From: Rhodosalinus sp041365695
Lineage (GTDB): Bacteria; Pseudomonadota; Alphaproteobacteria; Rhodobacterales; Rhodobacteraceae
NCBI RefSeq assembly: GCF_041365695.1
Contig: NZ_JBGFSJ010000004.1
Span: 186,001 to 250,000 of the forward strand
Reading direction: 5' to 3'
DNA length: 64,000 bases
Made by a program: the position numbers and the translations under genes. The notes under the pieces were generated by a model, which did no database searches, was not told the origin of the DNA, and saw only the letters and a list, made by a program, of their open reading frames with translations. How positions within the stretch are numbered: the stretch's first letter is position 1; each line of letters opens with the position of its first letter. This document shows positions 8,682 to 17,361 of the stretch, one piece after another.

Positions 8682-8845
8682 TCGCGGATTCCCGATGATG
8701 GGCGTATGTTTCCGAGACAGAACACAGCTTTCCCCAAAGCGCCAGCAGTGCCGCGCCGATCCGACACATGGTCGCTTCCGGGGCTTTCGGCGACACTCCG
8801 TTTCCGATAGGAAAGCAAGCCATGCGCCACTGAGGAGGGACCGCC

Positions 8846-10141
8846 ATGAACGCCCCGCACCGCGACTCCGGCTTCTTCGACGAAAGCCTCGCGTCCCGCG
8901 ACCCCGAGCTTTTCGCCGCCGTGACCGGCGAGCTTTCCCGCCAGCGCGACGAGATCGAGCTCATCGCGTCCGAGAACATCGTCTCGGCGGCGGTGATGGA
9001 AGCGCAGGGGTCCGTACTCACCAACAAGTATGCGGAAGGCTATCCCGGCCGGCGCTACTACGGTGGGTGCCAGTGGGTCGACGTGGCCGAAAACCTCGCG
9101 ATCGAACGCGCCTGCAAGCTGTTCGGGTGCGGCTTCGCGAATGTCCAGCCGAACTCGGGCAGCCAGGCCAACCAGGCGGTCAACCTTGCCCTGCTCCAGC
9201 CGGGCGACACCATCCTCGGCATGAGCCTCGATGCCGGCGGGCATCTGACCCATGGCGCCGCGCCCAACCAGTCGGGCAAGTGGTTCAACGCGGTGCAATA
9301 CGGCGTGCGGCGCGAGGACAACCTGATCGACTACGAGCAGGTCGAGCGTCTCGCGCAGGAGCACAAGCCGAAGCTCATCATCGCCGGCGGCTCGGCGATC
9401 CCGCGCCAGATCGACTTCGCCCGGTTCCGCGCGATCGCCGACGCGGTGGGCGCGTATCTTCACGTCGACATGGCGCATTTCGCCGGTCTCGTGGCCGCGG
9501 GCGAGCATCCCTCGCCCTTCCCGCACGCCCATGTCGCGACGACGACCACCCACAAGACGCTGCGCGGACCGCGGGGCGGCATGATCCTCACCGACGACGA
9601 GGCGCTCGCGAAGAAATTCAACTCGGCCGTCTTCCCCGGCCTTCAGGGAGGCCCGCTGATGCATGTCATCGCCGCCAAGGCCGTGGCCTTCGGCGAGGCG
9701 CTGCGCCCCGAGTTCAAGACCTACACCAGAAACGTGGTGAAGAACGCGCAGGCGCTCTCCGATCAGCTCATCAAGGGCGGGCTCGACACCGTGACGCATG
9801 GCACGGACACCCATGTCGTGCTCGTCGACCTGCGCCCGAAAGGCGTGAAGGGCAACGCCACGGAGAAGGCCCTGGGACGCGCGCACATCACCTGCAACAA
9901 GAACGGCGTGCCGTTCGATCCCGAAAAGCCCGCGGTGACGAGCGGTATCCGCCTCGGCACGCCCGCCGGCACCACCCGCGGCTTCGGCGAGTCCGAGTTC
10001 CGGCAGATCGCGGACTGGATCATCGAGGTCGTGGACGGGCTCGCCGCCAATGGCGAGGACGCGAACGGCGAGGTCGAGGCCAAGGTCAAGGCCGAAGTCG
10101 CGGAAGTCTGCGCGCGTTTCCCGATCTATCCCGGGATTTGA
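8846..10141 (+). CDS. glyA: Serine hydroxymethyltransferase
   Basis: 431 residues. The PLP enzyme converts serine and tetrahydrofolate to glycine and methylene-tetrahydrofolate, feeding one-carbon metabolism. Key features: ELIASENIVS, NKYAEGYPGRRYYGG, the PLP lysine in TTTTHKTLRGPRGG (about residue 237) and the C-terminal SGIRLGTPAGTTRGF. The start follows GAGGAGGGA by 7 bp. The 164-bp upstream gap shared with nadK has no riboswitch I can recognise. A GC-rich hairpin follows the stop. Confidence 0.97.
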   Translation: MNAPHRDSGFFDESLASRDPELFAAVTGELSRQRDEIELIASENIVSAAVMEAQGSVLTNKYAEGYPGRRYYGGCQWVDVAENLAIERACKLFGCGFANVQPNSGSQANQAVNLALLQPGDTILGMSLDAGGHLTHGAAPNQSGKWFNAVQYGVRREDNLIDYEQVERLAQEHKPKLIIAGGSAIPRQIDFARFRAIADAVGAYLHVDMAHFAGLVAAGEHPSPFPHAHVATTTTHKTLRGPRGGMILTDDEALAKKFNSAVFPGLQGGPLMHVIAAKAVAFGEALRPEFKTYTRNVVKNAQALSDQLIKGGLDTVTHGTDTHVVLVDLRPKGVKGNATEKALGRAHITCNKNGVPFDPEKPAVTSGIRLGTPAGTTRGFGESEFRQIADWIIEVVDGLAANGEDANGEVEAKVKAEVAEVCARFPIYPGI

Positions 10142-10151
10142 GACATCGCGC

Positions 10152-10177
10152 GGCGGCGCCCTGCCCGGGGTGCCGCC
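10152..10177. terminator. GC-rich hairpin between convergent glyA and a small membrane-protein gene
   Basis: GGCGGCGCCC and GGGTGCCGCC pair over 10 bp (one G-U) around the 6-nt loop TGCCCG, 10 bp past the glyA stop. There is no clear U tract, so termination strength is uncertain. Confidence 0.45.
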
Positions 10178-10192
10178 ACGGCGCGGCCCGCC

Positions 10193-10561
10193 TCAGCGCA
10201 GCCAGCGCAGCGCCAGTGCGAGAAGCAGCGCGAAGAGCGCCAGGTTGAAGATCAGCGTCGCGGCGACGTCCAGCAACATGCCGATACGCCGATCATTCGG
10301 GTTCACCCGCTCCAGGTGAGCGACGGCCTCGGCGTAGGCGCGCTCCAGCGCGGCGTCGTCGATCTGGCGGACCAGCCGGGGATGGCCGGCCGCCTCGGCG
10401 GCGCGCGCGACGCGCGCAAGCTGCGCGTGGACGCCCGCGGGCAGCCGCCGCCGGGCCCGCGCGACACGCCGCGAGAGCGGGCCATCGGTCAGCCCGAGCT
10501 TCTCGCCCAGCAGCGCCTCGAGCCGCGCCGTCTTCGCCGCGATGTCCGCGTGATCCGCCAT
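10193..10561 (-). CDS. Small hypothetical protein with C-terminal membrane anchor
   Basis: 122 residues; I do not recognise a named family. The N-terminal two thirds are rich in Ala, Arg and Leu and look helical (MADHADIAAKTARLEALLGEKLG...). The C-terminus (about 97-120, IGMLLDVAATLIFNLALFALLLALALRW) is one strong membrane helix, which makes it a tail-anchored protein facing the cytoplasm. The start was taken at MADHADI because upstream residues are Arg/Gly-rich and unlike a coding start. It is convergent with glyA and divergent from the alpha/beta hydrolase. Confidence 0.65.
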   Translation of the reverse strand: MADHADIAAKTARLEALLGEKLGLTDGPLSRRVARARRRLPAGVHAQLARVARAAEAAGHPRLVRQIDDAALERAYAEAVAHLERVNPNDRRIGMLLDVAATLIFNLALFALLLALALRWLR

Positions 10562-10643
10562 CCCGCCCCCCCGGTTCCGGCCGCCGACCCTAGCCATCCG
10601 CCGGCCTCTGGCCAAGCCCCGCGCACACCGCTACCAAGGTGCC

Positions 10644-11405
10644 ATGCTCGCCACCCAGCTTCATGGCACACCCGGCGATGCCCCGCCGGTTCTGATCGCC
10701 CACGGCCTCTTCGGCTCGGGGCGGAACTGGGGCGCGATCGCGAAGCGCCTGTCCGACCGCGGGCAGGTGATCACGGTGGACATGCGCAATCACGGGCAAA
10801 GCCCCTGGACCGAGCGCCATGACTACCCCGGCATGGCCCTCGACCTTGCCGAGGTGATCGAAGCCCGGGGCGGTCCCGCCGATGTCGCGGGCCACTCCAT
10901 GGGCGGCAAGGCGGCGATGGTCCTCGCGCTCACCCAACCCGCCCTCGTCCGCAGGCTCGTCGTGGCCGACATCGCGCCGGTGCCCTACCACCACAGCCAG
11001 GCCCACAACATCGCCGCGATGCGCGCGGTGGACATGTCGCGGGTCGACAGGCGCACCGACGCGGCCGAACAGCTTGCCCCGCGTCTGGACGACCCGCGGC
11101 TCGTGTCCTTCTTCACGCAGGCGCTCGACGTGGCTGGCAGGCGCTGGCGCCTCAATCTCGACGTGCTGGACCGCGACATGGATCTGATCCTTGGCTTTCC
11201 CGAGGATGTGGCCGGGCGCTTCGAGGGGCCGGCGCTCTTCCTCTCGGGCGGGGAGAGCGACTATGTCCGCCCCGAGCACCGCGACAGGATCAAGGCGCTC
11301 TTCCCCGCCGCGCGTTTCGCGAGGATTCCCGGCGCCGGACACTGGCTTCACGCCGAGAAGCCGCGGGAGTTCGAGGCCGCGATCCGCGCTTTTCTCGACG
11401 CCTGA
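10644..11405 (+). CDS. Alpha/beta-fold hydrolase (YbfF-like esterase)
   Basis: 253 residues, one alpha/beta-hydrolase domain. The oxyanion region is VLIAHGLFGSGRNWG, the nucleophile elbow GHSMGGK gives Ser85, and the catalytic His lies in IPGAGHWLHAEKP near the C-terminus; an Asp (FLSGGESDYV) completes the triad. The HGLFGS / DMRNHGQSP pattern resembles YbfF, an esterase acting on acyl-CoA-like and short-chain esters. Natural substrate unknown. It stands alone between the small anchored protein and the LysR gene. Confidence 0.82.
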   Translation: MLATQLHGTPGDAPPVLIAHGLFGSGRNWGAIAKRLSDRGQVITVDMRNHGQSPWTERHDYPGMALDLAEVIEARGGPADVAGHSMGGKAAMVLALTQPALVRRLVVADIAPVPYHHSQAHNIAAMRAVDMSRVDRRTDAAEQLAPRLDDPRLVSFFTQALDVAGRRWRLNLDVLDRDMDLILGFPEDVAGRFEGPALFLSGGESDYVRPEHRDRIKALFPAARFARIPGAGHWLHAEKPREFEAAIRAFLDA

Positions 11406-11535
11406 TCCACCTGCATAGTTTCGGATTTCCGAAAACTCGCCATCTTTGTTCATGAAGCTTGGCGACGAAGGCTTGCCAGCGGCCGCGCACACGGGACTCT
11501 ACGGGCGACTATCCCGAAGGAAAGCCATGCGTCCG

Positions 11536-12486
11536 TCAGTCGAGCACCCGCAACTCGCCCTCCAGCCAGGGCAACTGCGCCAGCGCAGGGTCGATCATCT
11601 GCGCCTGAAGAAGCTCGCGCACCGTCCGCGCGATGTCGCGCGGGACCCGGTCGGCCCAGTCCGCGCTCGCGAAAAGGGAGATGGTGCGCGCAAACGGCGC
11701 GAAGGGCAGCGGGTGCGCCGCGATCCGGTCGTGATAGCGCGCCGCGCGCATGTAGCCCAGCGGCGTCGTCAGCGCCCAGCCTACCCCGCGTGCCACCAGC
11801 ACCATCAGCGCCTGGTGCGCGCCGAGCTCGAAGCGCTCCGGAAACTCGGCCTTGTGGCGCTTCAGATGCGTTTCGATCATGCGCCCGATCAACTGGTCGC
11901 GGTCGTAGCGCAGAAGCGGCAGCCGATCGAGCGCGGCCGCACCCTCGTTCGGCCCGCGCGGCGTGACGAGGATGAAGGGGTCGCGCGCCAGCGGGTATTC
12001 CAGAACGCCCTCGATCGAGTCGCCTGCGCTCGCCGCGACGGCGAGGTTGAGCCGCCGCGCCTTCAGGTCGGCGCTTATCTCGTGGCTCGGCGCCGTGATC
12101 AGGCGAAAGCGGCAGCGCGTCATGCTTTCGGCCAAAAGCGTCACGAGGCGCGGCGTGATGTCGTTGTCGAAATCGTCGATCATGCCCAGCGTCAGCGTGG
12201 AAAGATGCGCGAGATCCATCACCGTCAGCTCGGACTGGGCCAGGCGAAGCTGGCTGAGCACCTCGCGGGTCCGCGCCAGAAAGCTTCGCCCCGCCGGGGT
12301 CAGCTGCATCGGCCTGCGGGCATGATCCAGCAACTCCACGCCCAGCGCCGCCTCGAGGTTCTTCATCTGCTGCGAAACGGCGGGCTGGCTGAGGCCGGTC
12401 AGCGCCGATGCCCGGGCGACCGAGCCCGACGCGGCCAGCGCCTCGAACACCTCCAGACCCCGCAGGGTCACCCCCTTCGTCACCAT
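11536..12486 (-). CDS. LysR-family transcriptional regulator
   Basis: 316 residues. The N-terminal winged helix-turn-helix (LRGLEVFEALAASGSVARASALTGLSQPAVSQQMKNLEAALGVELL) is followed by a co-inducer-binding domain (about 95-300). It is transcribed divergently from the HisD-like gene with 86 bp between starts, the classic LysR arrangement, so it probably controls that gene and itself. The start at MVTKGVTLRG places the helix-turn-helix about 20 residues in, as usual. A T-N11-A motif in an imperfect dyad lies in the shared gap. Confidence 0.9.
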   Translation of the reverse strand: MVTKGVTLRGLEVFEALAASGSVARASALTGLSQPAVSQQMKNLEAALGVELLDHARRPMQLTPAGRSFLARTREVLSQLRLAQSELTVMDLAHLSTLTLGMIDDFDNDITPRLVTLLAESMTRCRFRLITAPSHEISADLKARRLNLAVAASAGDSIEGVLEYPLARDPFILVTPRGPNEGAAALDRLPLLRYDRDQLIGRMIETHLKRHKAEFPERFELGAHQALMVLVARGVGWALTTPLGYMRAARYHDRIAAHPLPFAPFARTISLFASADWADRVPRDIARTVRELLQAQMIDPALAQLPWLEGELRVLD

Positions 12487-12516
12487 GGTCCGCCTCCGGG
12501 CGCGCGCCGCGCCACA

Positions 12517-12531
12517 TTCGCCTTTAGTGAA
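12517..12531. promoter_or_regulatory. Candidate LysR-type box between the divergent LysR and HisD-like genes
   Basis: TTCGCCTTTAGTGAA has TTC/GAA ends and contains T-N11-A, the general LysR recognition pattern. It sits in the 86-bp gap between the two starts, 42 bp before the HisD-like ATG. Such motifs occur by chance, so support comes mainly from position. Confidence 0.35.
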
Positions 12532-12572
12532 ACTCGGCCTTTCGGCCGTCAACCCCGGAGGAGCGTCGCCCG

Positions 12573-13880
12573 ATGCCACCTGTCGCCCTGAAACCCGCCC
12601 CGGGCCTTGCGCCTGATGCCGCCGCAGACGTCGCCGACACGGTGCGGACCATGCTCGCCCGTATCCGCGCGGGCGGCGAGGAGGCGGTCCGCGACTACGC
12701 GCGCAGGCTCGACGGCTGGGAAAACGAGATCGTGGTGCCGCCCGAGGCGGCGGCGGAAGCGGGCGCGCGGCTGCACCCCGACCTGCGGGACGCGATCGCC
12801 TATGCGCACGCGAACATCCGCGCCTTCGCCGAGGCGCAACGAGCCTCGATCACGGAATTCGAGACCGAACTGCGGCCCGGCCTCGTCGCCGGGCAACGGC
12901 TGATCCCGCTTGCCGCGGCGGGCGCCTATGTGCCGGGCGGCCGTTATGCGCACATCGCCTCGGCGCTGATGACGATCACCACGGCCAAGGCCGCGGGCGT
13001 GGCCCATGTCACGGCCGCCTCGCCGCCGCGCGGCGACGGGATCCCCGACGCGGTGCTTCACGCCATGCACCTGGCCGGCGCGGACCGGATCCTTGCGCTC
13101 GGCGGCGTGCAGGCCGTGGCGGCGATGGCCGAAGGGCTTTTCGGCGCGCGTCCGGCGGACATCCTCGTGGGTCCGGGGAACGCCTTCGTGGCCGAGGCGA
13201 AGCGGCAGCTCTTCGGACCTGTCGGGATCGACATGGTCGCCGGACCGACCGATTCGATGGTCATCGCCGACGCCACCGCCGATCCGCACACCGTCGCCTG
13301 GGACCTCATAAGCCAGGCCGAGCACGGCGCGACATCGCCCGTCTGGCTTGTCACCGACCACCGCCCGCTGGCGGAGGCGGTGATGCGGCTGTTACCCGAC
13401 TGCGTCGCCACGTTGCCCGAGCTGAACCGGGCCGCCGCGGCCGCGGCATGGGACGCGATGGGCGAGGTGATCCTGTGCGACACCCGCGAGGACATGGCCG
13501 CGACCGCCGATGCCCACGCGCCCGAACACCTGCATGTCCAGGCCGTGGACCTGCCCTGGTGGCGCGCGCGTCTTTCGGCCTACGGCTCGCTTTTCCTGGG
13601 CGCCGATACCACCGTGGCCTTCGGCGACAAGGCGGCGGGCCCCAACCACGTGCTGCCTACCGGGCGCGCCGCCCGCCACACCGGCGGCCTTTCAGCCCAC
13701 AAGTTCCTCAAGGTGGTGACATGGCAGCGCGCCACCAGCGAAGCGTTGCCCGAGCTCGTCCGCGCCACAACCGCGGTTTCGCGGGGCGAGGGCATGGAGG
13801 CCCACGCCCGCGCCGCCGAAATCCGGCTGGACACGGGCGCTCGCGTGATCGACCTCGCGCGGGAAGGGCAGGTGACCTGA
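12573..13880 (+). CDS. HisD-family dehydrogenase paralogue (histidinol / sulfopropanediol dehydrogenase-like)
   Basis: 435 residues, full length for the histidinol dehydrogenase fold, an NAD-dependent zinc enzyme that oxidises a primary alcohol. The Zn/active-site blocks are intact: QAEHGA (about 249-254), the catalytic APEHLHVQ, GPNHVLPTGRAARHTGG and a late EGMEAHARAAE. A dedicated divergent LysR regulator and the absence of other histidine genes here argue against histidine biosynthesis. HisD paralogues such as HpsN oxidise sulfopropanediol in marine Rhodobacterales, so a catabolic role is plausible but not shown. An in-frame GGAGGAG precedes the start. Confidence 0.8.
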   Translation: MPPVALKPAPGLAPDAAADVADTVRTMLARIRAGGEEAVRDYARRLDGWENEIVVPPEAAAEAGARLHPDLRDAIAYAHANIRAFAEAQRASITEFETELRPGLVAGQRLIPLAAAGAYVPGGRYAHIASALMTITTAKAAGVAHVTAASPPRGDGIPDAVLHAMHLAGADRILALGGVQAVAAMAEGLFGARPADILVGPGNAFVAEAKRQLFGPVGIDMVAGPTDSMVIADATADPHTVAWDLISQAEHGATSPVWLVTDHRPLAEAVMRLLPDCVATLPELNRAAAAAAWDAMGEVILCDTREDMAATADAHAPEHLHVQAVDLPWWRARLSAYGSLFLGADTTVAFGDKAAGPNHVLPTGRAARHTGGLSAHKFLKVVTWQRATSEALPELVRATTAVSRGEGMEAHARAAEIRLDTGARVIDLAREGQVT

Positions 13881-14004
13881 GGCGTCGCCGCCTTGCGGTC
13901 GCGGCCATGCTATCATGCACGGGCGCCCGGGCCGCCCTGCGCGCCGGCCGTGGCGGGGCGCCCGCGCGGCGGACTGCCAACGCCTCGCCCCGCGATGCGG
14001 ATCC

Positions 14005-14322
14005 TCAGCGGTAGGCCGAGCAGACCTGCTCCACCCGGTCGCCGAAGGCCCTGTACTCCTGCCAGAAACGTTTGTCTCGCTGGCTTCGCGAGGTCCGGAT
14101 TTCCTGCGCGCTGTGCGGGTCGCGAAAGAAGCGCGCCGCCTTGCGCTGGTCGCCGCGCTTCAGCATCCCGTCCGCCACGGCCTGGATGCACCCGCACATG
14201 GAGCGCGTCGCGCCGGGACGGTCCGATTGCAGGCACCCGCGCTGAAGCGGACCCGCAGCGGTGGAGGTCACGCCCGAAACCATGAGTAACGCCGCGCAAG
14301 CGGCGACACCGATCTTTTTCAT
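14005..14322 (-). CDS. Small secreted protein conserved in Rhodobacterales, function unknown
   Basis: 105 residues. It begins MKKIGVAACAALLMVSGVTS, a signal peptide, then has a short Cys-containing domain: LQRGCLQSDRPGATRSMCGCIQAVADGMLKRGDQRKAARFFRDPHSAQEIR. Four Cys (GC, CGC, VCSAY) could form disulfides in the periplasm. I recall similar small proteins in Rhodobacteraceae genomes labelled only by automated transfer; no function is established. The start was set at MKKIG because upstream in-frame residues precede no ribosome site. It is divergent from the DUF1194 gene. Confidence 0.7.
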   Translation of the reverse strand: MKKIGVAACAALLMVSGVTSTAAGPLQRGCLQSDRPGATRSMCGCIQAVADGMLKRGDQRKAARFFRDPHSAQEIRTSRSQRDKRFWQEYRAFGDRVEQVCSAYR

Positions 14323-14505
14323 CTGCCTCTTCGCCTCATGCTGCACGGGGCGCCGGAAGCGCCCTCTTTTTGTGGCGACATAATGCGCAGGTGCGTCCGG
14401 AATTTCAACGCGGGATCACGCCGCCGGCCCGTGCGCGGCAGCGATGTCTTGACGCAGGGGCAAGCTGCAGCACCTTTCAAGGGGCAACCCGAAGCGGAGG
14501 CCCCC

Positions 14506-15237
14506 ATGCGCCACTTCCTTTCCGGCTGGCTCGCCGCCGCCGCCCTCGCTGTCGCCGCGCCCGCCGCCGCGCAGGAGGTGGACCTCGAGCTCGTGCTGCT
14601 GGCCGATGCCTCGGGGTCCATCGACCGCGATGAAATCCTGTTTCAACGCCGGGGCTACGCCCAGGCGATCGTCGATCCCGCCGTGCTGCGCGCCATCGCC
14701 GAGACCGCCTATGGCAGCATCGCGGTCACCTATGTGGAGTGGGCCGCCGCGGACAGCCAGGGCGTCGTGGTGCCCTGGACGGTGATCGCCGGCGCAGAGA
14801 GCGCCGCGCGCTTCGCCGAGGCGCTGATGGAGCCGCCGCGCATGGCCTACGGCCGCAACGCGATCGGCTCGGCGCTTCTCGCCGGCAAGCGGCTGATCGA
14901 GGAGAACGATATCGACGGCTGGCGCAAGGTGATCGACTTTTCCGGCGACAGCGCCAACAACTACTCCGGTCCGCCCATCTCCGCCGCGCGGGAGGAGGTG
15001 CTGGCCGCGGGCATGACCATCAATGCGCTCGCGATCCGCTGCCGCTTCTGCTCGGGGAGAGCGGGGGGCGGCGCCGACCTCGAACGGCTCTACGAGGACA
15101 GGATCATCGGCGGGCCCGGCGCGTTCGTGGTGACGGCGGACGGCATGGACAGCTTCGCCGACGCGGTGCGCCGCAAGCTGATCCTCGAGATTTCCGGCCC
15201 CTCGGGCCGCCACGGCCCCGCCATCGCCGCGCGCTGA
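14506..15237 (+). CDS. DUF1194 / vWA-like secreted protein
   Basis: 243 residues. A signal peptide (MRHFLSGWLAAAALAVAAPAAAQ) is followed by one von Willebrand A-like domain: VLLADASGSIDRDEI carries the D-x-S-x-S metal-binding (MIDAS) signature, then a Rossmann-like core with VIDFSGDSANN and ITINALAIRC-like strands. This is the DUF1194 type, common and uncharacterised in alphaproteobacteria. The start follows GCGGAGG by 5 bp; a longer upstream frame lacks support. Two Cys (RCRFCSG) may form a disulfide. It is convergent with the peptide-transporter operon, 62 bp away. Confidence 0.82.
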   Translation: MRHFLSGWLAAAALAVAAPAAAQEVDLELVLLADASGSIDRDEILFQRRGYAQAIVDPAVLRAIAETAYGSIAVTYVEWAAADSQGVVVPWTVIAGAESAARFAEALMEPPRMAYGRNAIGSALLAGKRLIEENDIDGWRKVIDFSGDSANNYSGPPISAAREEVLAAGMTINALAIRCRFCSGRAGGGADLERLYEDRIIGGPGAFVVTADGMDSFADAVRRKLILEISGPSGRHGPAIAAR

Positions 15238-15299
15238 GCAGCGCGGGACCGCGCCCCCGGCACAGCCGCGTCGCGACCGTCCATCCGGGGCCGTCGCTG

Positions 15300-17360
15300 C
15301 TATCTCAGGGGGAAATGGCAGGCGTGAACGCGGCCGTCTTCCTGGACGCGGTGCCGGGGCTTTTCAATGCGGCAGCGCTCTTGCGCGTAGGGACAGCGGC
15401 CCACGAAATCGCATCCCGCGGGGCGGTTCACGAGGCTCGGCACCTCGCCCGAGATCGAGACATGCGTTCGCCGCCGGTCCGGATCGGGCTGGGGCACGCC
15501 GCGCACCAGCGCCTCGGTATAGGGGTGGGCGGGCTCGGCGAAGATCGCCTCGGCGTCGCCCTGCTCCACGATGCGTCCCAGATACATGATCGCCAGCCGG
15601 TCCGAGATGTGGCGCACCACGGGCAGGTTGTGGGTGATCACGAGGTAACCCAGCCCGTGCTCGGCCTGAAGCTCGGCCATGAGGTTCAGGATCTCGCCCT
15701 GCACCGAGACGTCGAGCCCCGCGGTCGGCTCGTCGGCGATGATCAGCCGCGGGTTGAGCGCGAGCGCGCGGGCCACGCCGACGCGCCGGGCCTGCCCGCC
15801 CGACAACTCGTGCGGGTAGCGCGACAGGAACGCCTTGGGCAGGCGCACGAGCCCCGCGAGGCGCTCGGCCTCGGCGTCGAGATCGGCGTCGATCCCGTGG
15901 ATCTGCAACGGCTCGGTGATGAGCGCGCGCACCGATTTCCGCGGCGAGAGCGAGCCCACCGGGTCCTGGAACATCATCGCCATGTCGCGGCGCAACGGCT
16001 TGAACCGGCCCTCGCGCATGGTGCGGATCTCCTCGCCGCCGAAGCGGACGCTGCCGCCCTGCGAGGCGACGAGATGGAGCACCGCCCTGCCCAGCGTCGT
16101 CTTGCCCGAACCGCTTTCGCCGACGAGGCCCACGGTCTCGCCCTCGCGCACCGAAAGCGAGACGTCGAGCACGGCATCGACGAAGGGATCCTTCACGCCC
16201 TTCAGACGCGCGCTCAGCGATCCCATGGTGGGAAAGCGCACGTTGAGGTCCTCGACCTCGAGCACCGGCGCGGTGCCCGCGTCGGGCGAGGCGCGGCGCG
16301 CGCCGCCCCCCTCGCCCGCGCGGACGGTGGCGACGTCGGCGGGCGGCGGCCACGCGGCATCGGCGTGCGGTCCGGCGACGAGGTGACAGCGGGCGATGCC
16401 CCCCGCGGGCGTGGCGTGATCGGGCGGCGTCTCGGCCCGGCAGACCTCCATCGCGCGGGGGCAGCGGTCGGCGAAGATGCAGCCGCCAAGCGGGCGCGTC
16501 AGGTCCGGAATGTCGCCGGGAATCACCGGCAGCCGGCGGCTGCGCTCGGCGATGCGCGCCGGATCGCACTCCAGCAGCGCACGGGTGTATGGGTGCTGCG
16601 GGGCATGGAAGATGCTGCGCACATCGCCGGTTTCCACCACCTCGCCGGCATACATGACGACCACCTGGTCGCAGAGCTCGGCGATCAACCCGAGGTTGTG
16701 CGAAACGACCACGACCGTCGCATCGAATTCGGTCTGAAGCTCCTGGAGCAGATGGATGATCTGCGCCTCCATCGTCACGTCGAGCGCGGTGGTGGGCTCG
16801 TCCGCGAGCAGCAGGTTCGGTTCGGTCAGCAGCGCCATCGCGATGCCTGCCCGCTGCCGCATCCCGCCGGAGAACTGGTGCGGATACTGATCGACGCGCT
16901 CGCCCGGGTCGGGGATGCCGACCTTTTCCAGCATCGCGATGCCGCGTCGGCGCTTTTCCGCGGCCGACATGCCCCGCCGGCGATAGAGGATGTCGCGCAT
17001 CTGCCGGGCATAGCTCAGCACCGGGATCTGGCTCGTCATCGGATCCTGGAAGACGACGGAGATCTCCTCGCCGCGGGCGGCCCGCATCGCCTCTTCGGAA
17101 AGGCGCAGCATGTCGCGCTCGCCGAAGAGGATCTGCCCGGAGGTCACCTCCGCGTTGCCGGCCAGAAGCCCGAGGATCGACCAGAGCACCGTGCTCTTGC
17201 CCGATCCGCTTTCCCCGACCACGCCCACGAATTTCCCGCGCGGCACCGCGAAACTGACGTCGCGCAGCGCCTTCACCCGCCCGCGCGGCGTGCGGAAATC
17301 CACCGAAAGGTTGCGGATGTCGAGCAGCGTGGCCTCGTCGCCGGTCGTGTCTTTCGCCAT
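15300..17360 (-). CDS. Dipeptide/oligopeptide-type ABC transporter, fused double ATPase (DppD-DppF)
   Basis: 686 residues with two complete nucleotide-binding domains in one chain. Domain 1 (about 10-330): Walker A VGESGSGKST, signature FSGGMRQRAG, Walker B LLLADEPTTALD, then the peptide-type C-terminal block with GCIFADRCPRAMEVC. Domain 2 (about 345-686): VGESGSGKTT, LSGGQARRVG, LIIADEPTAGLD, GCDFVGRCPYAQERC. The two Cys-rich tails are typical of Opp/Dpp ATPases. It energises the two downstream-encoded permeases. It is the last gene of the operon; its start lies 1 bp from the DppC-like stop. Confidence 0.92.
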   Translation of the reverse strand: MAKDTTGDEATLLDIRNLSVDFRTPRGRVKALRDVSFAVPRGKFVGVVGESGSGKSTVLWSILGLLAGNAEVTSGQILFGERDMLRLSEEAMRAARGEEISVVFQDPMTSQIPVLSYARQMRDILYRRRGMSAAEKRRRGIAMLEKVGIPDPGERVDQYPHQFSGGMRQRAGIAMALLTEPNLLLADEPTTALDVTMEAQIIHLLQELQTEFDATVVVVSHNLGLIAELCDQVVVMYAGEVVETGDVRSIFHAPQHPYTRALLECDPARIAERSRRLPVIPGDIPDLTRPLGGCIFADRCPRAMEVCRAETPPDHATPAGGIARCHLVAGPHADAAWPPPADVATVRAGEGGGARRASPDAGTAPVLEVEDLNVRFPTMGSLSARLKGVKDPFVDAVLDVSLSVREGETVGLVGESGSGKTTLGRAVLHLVASQGGSVRFGGEEIRTMREGRFKPLRRDMAMMFQDPVGSLSPRKSVRALITEPLQIHGIDADLDAEAERLAGLVRLPKAFLSRYPHELSGGQARRVGVARALALNPRLIIADEPTAGLDVSVQGEILNLMAELQAEHGLGYLVITHNLPVVRHISDRLAIMYLGRIVEQGDAEAIFAEPAHPYTEALVRGVPQPDPDRRRTHVSISGEVPSLVNRPAGCDFVGRCPYAQERCRIEKPRHRVQEDGRVHACHFPLR

Positions 17361-17361
17361 G

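Noticed and set aside
8682..8845. Possible glycine or SAM riboswitch before glyA
   Set aside because: No recognisable aptamer core in the 164-bp gap with nadK.
11417..11437. TTTCGGA/TCCGAAA short dyad after the alpha/beta hydrolase gene
   Set aside because: Only a 2-nt spacer and no U tract; too weak for a terminator call and no regulator argues for an operator.
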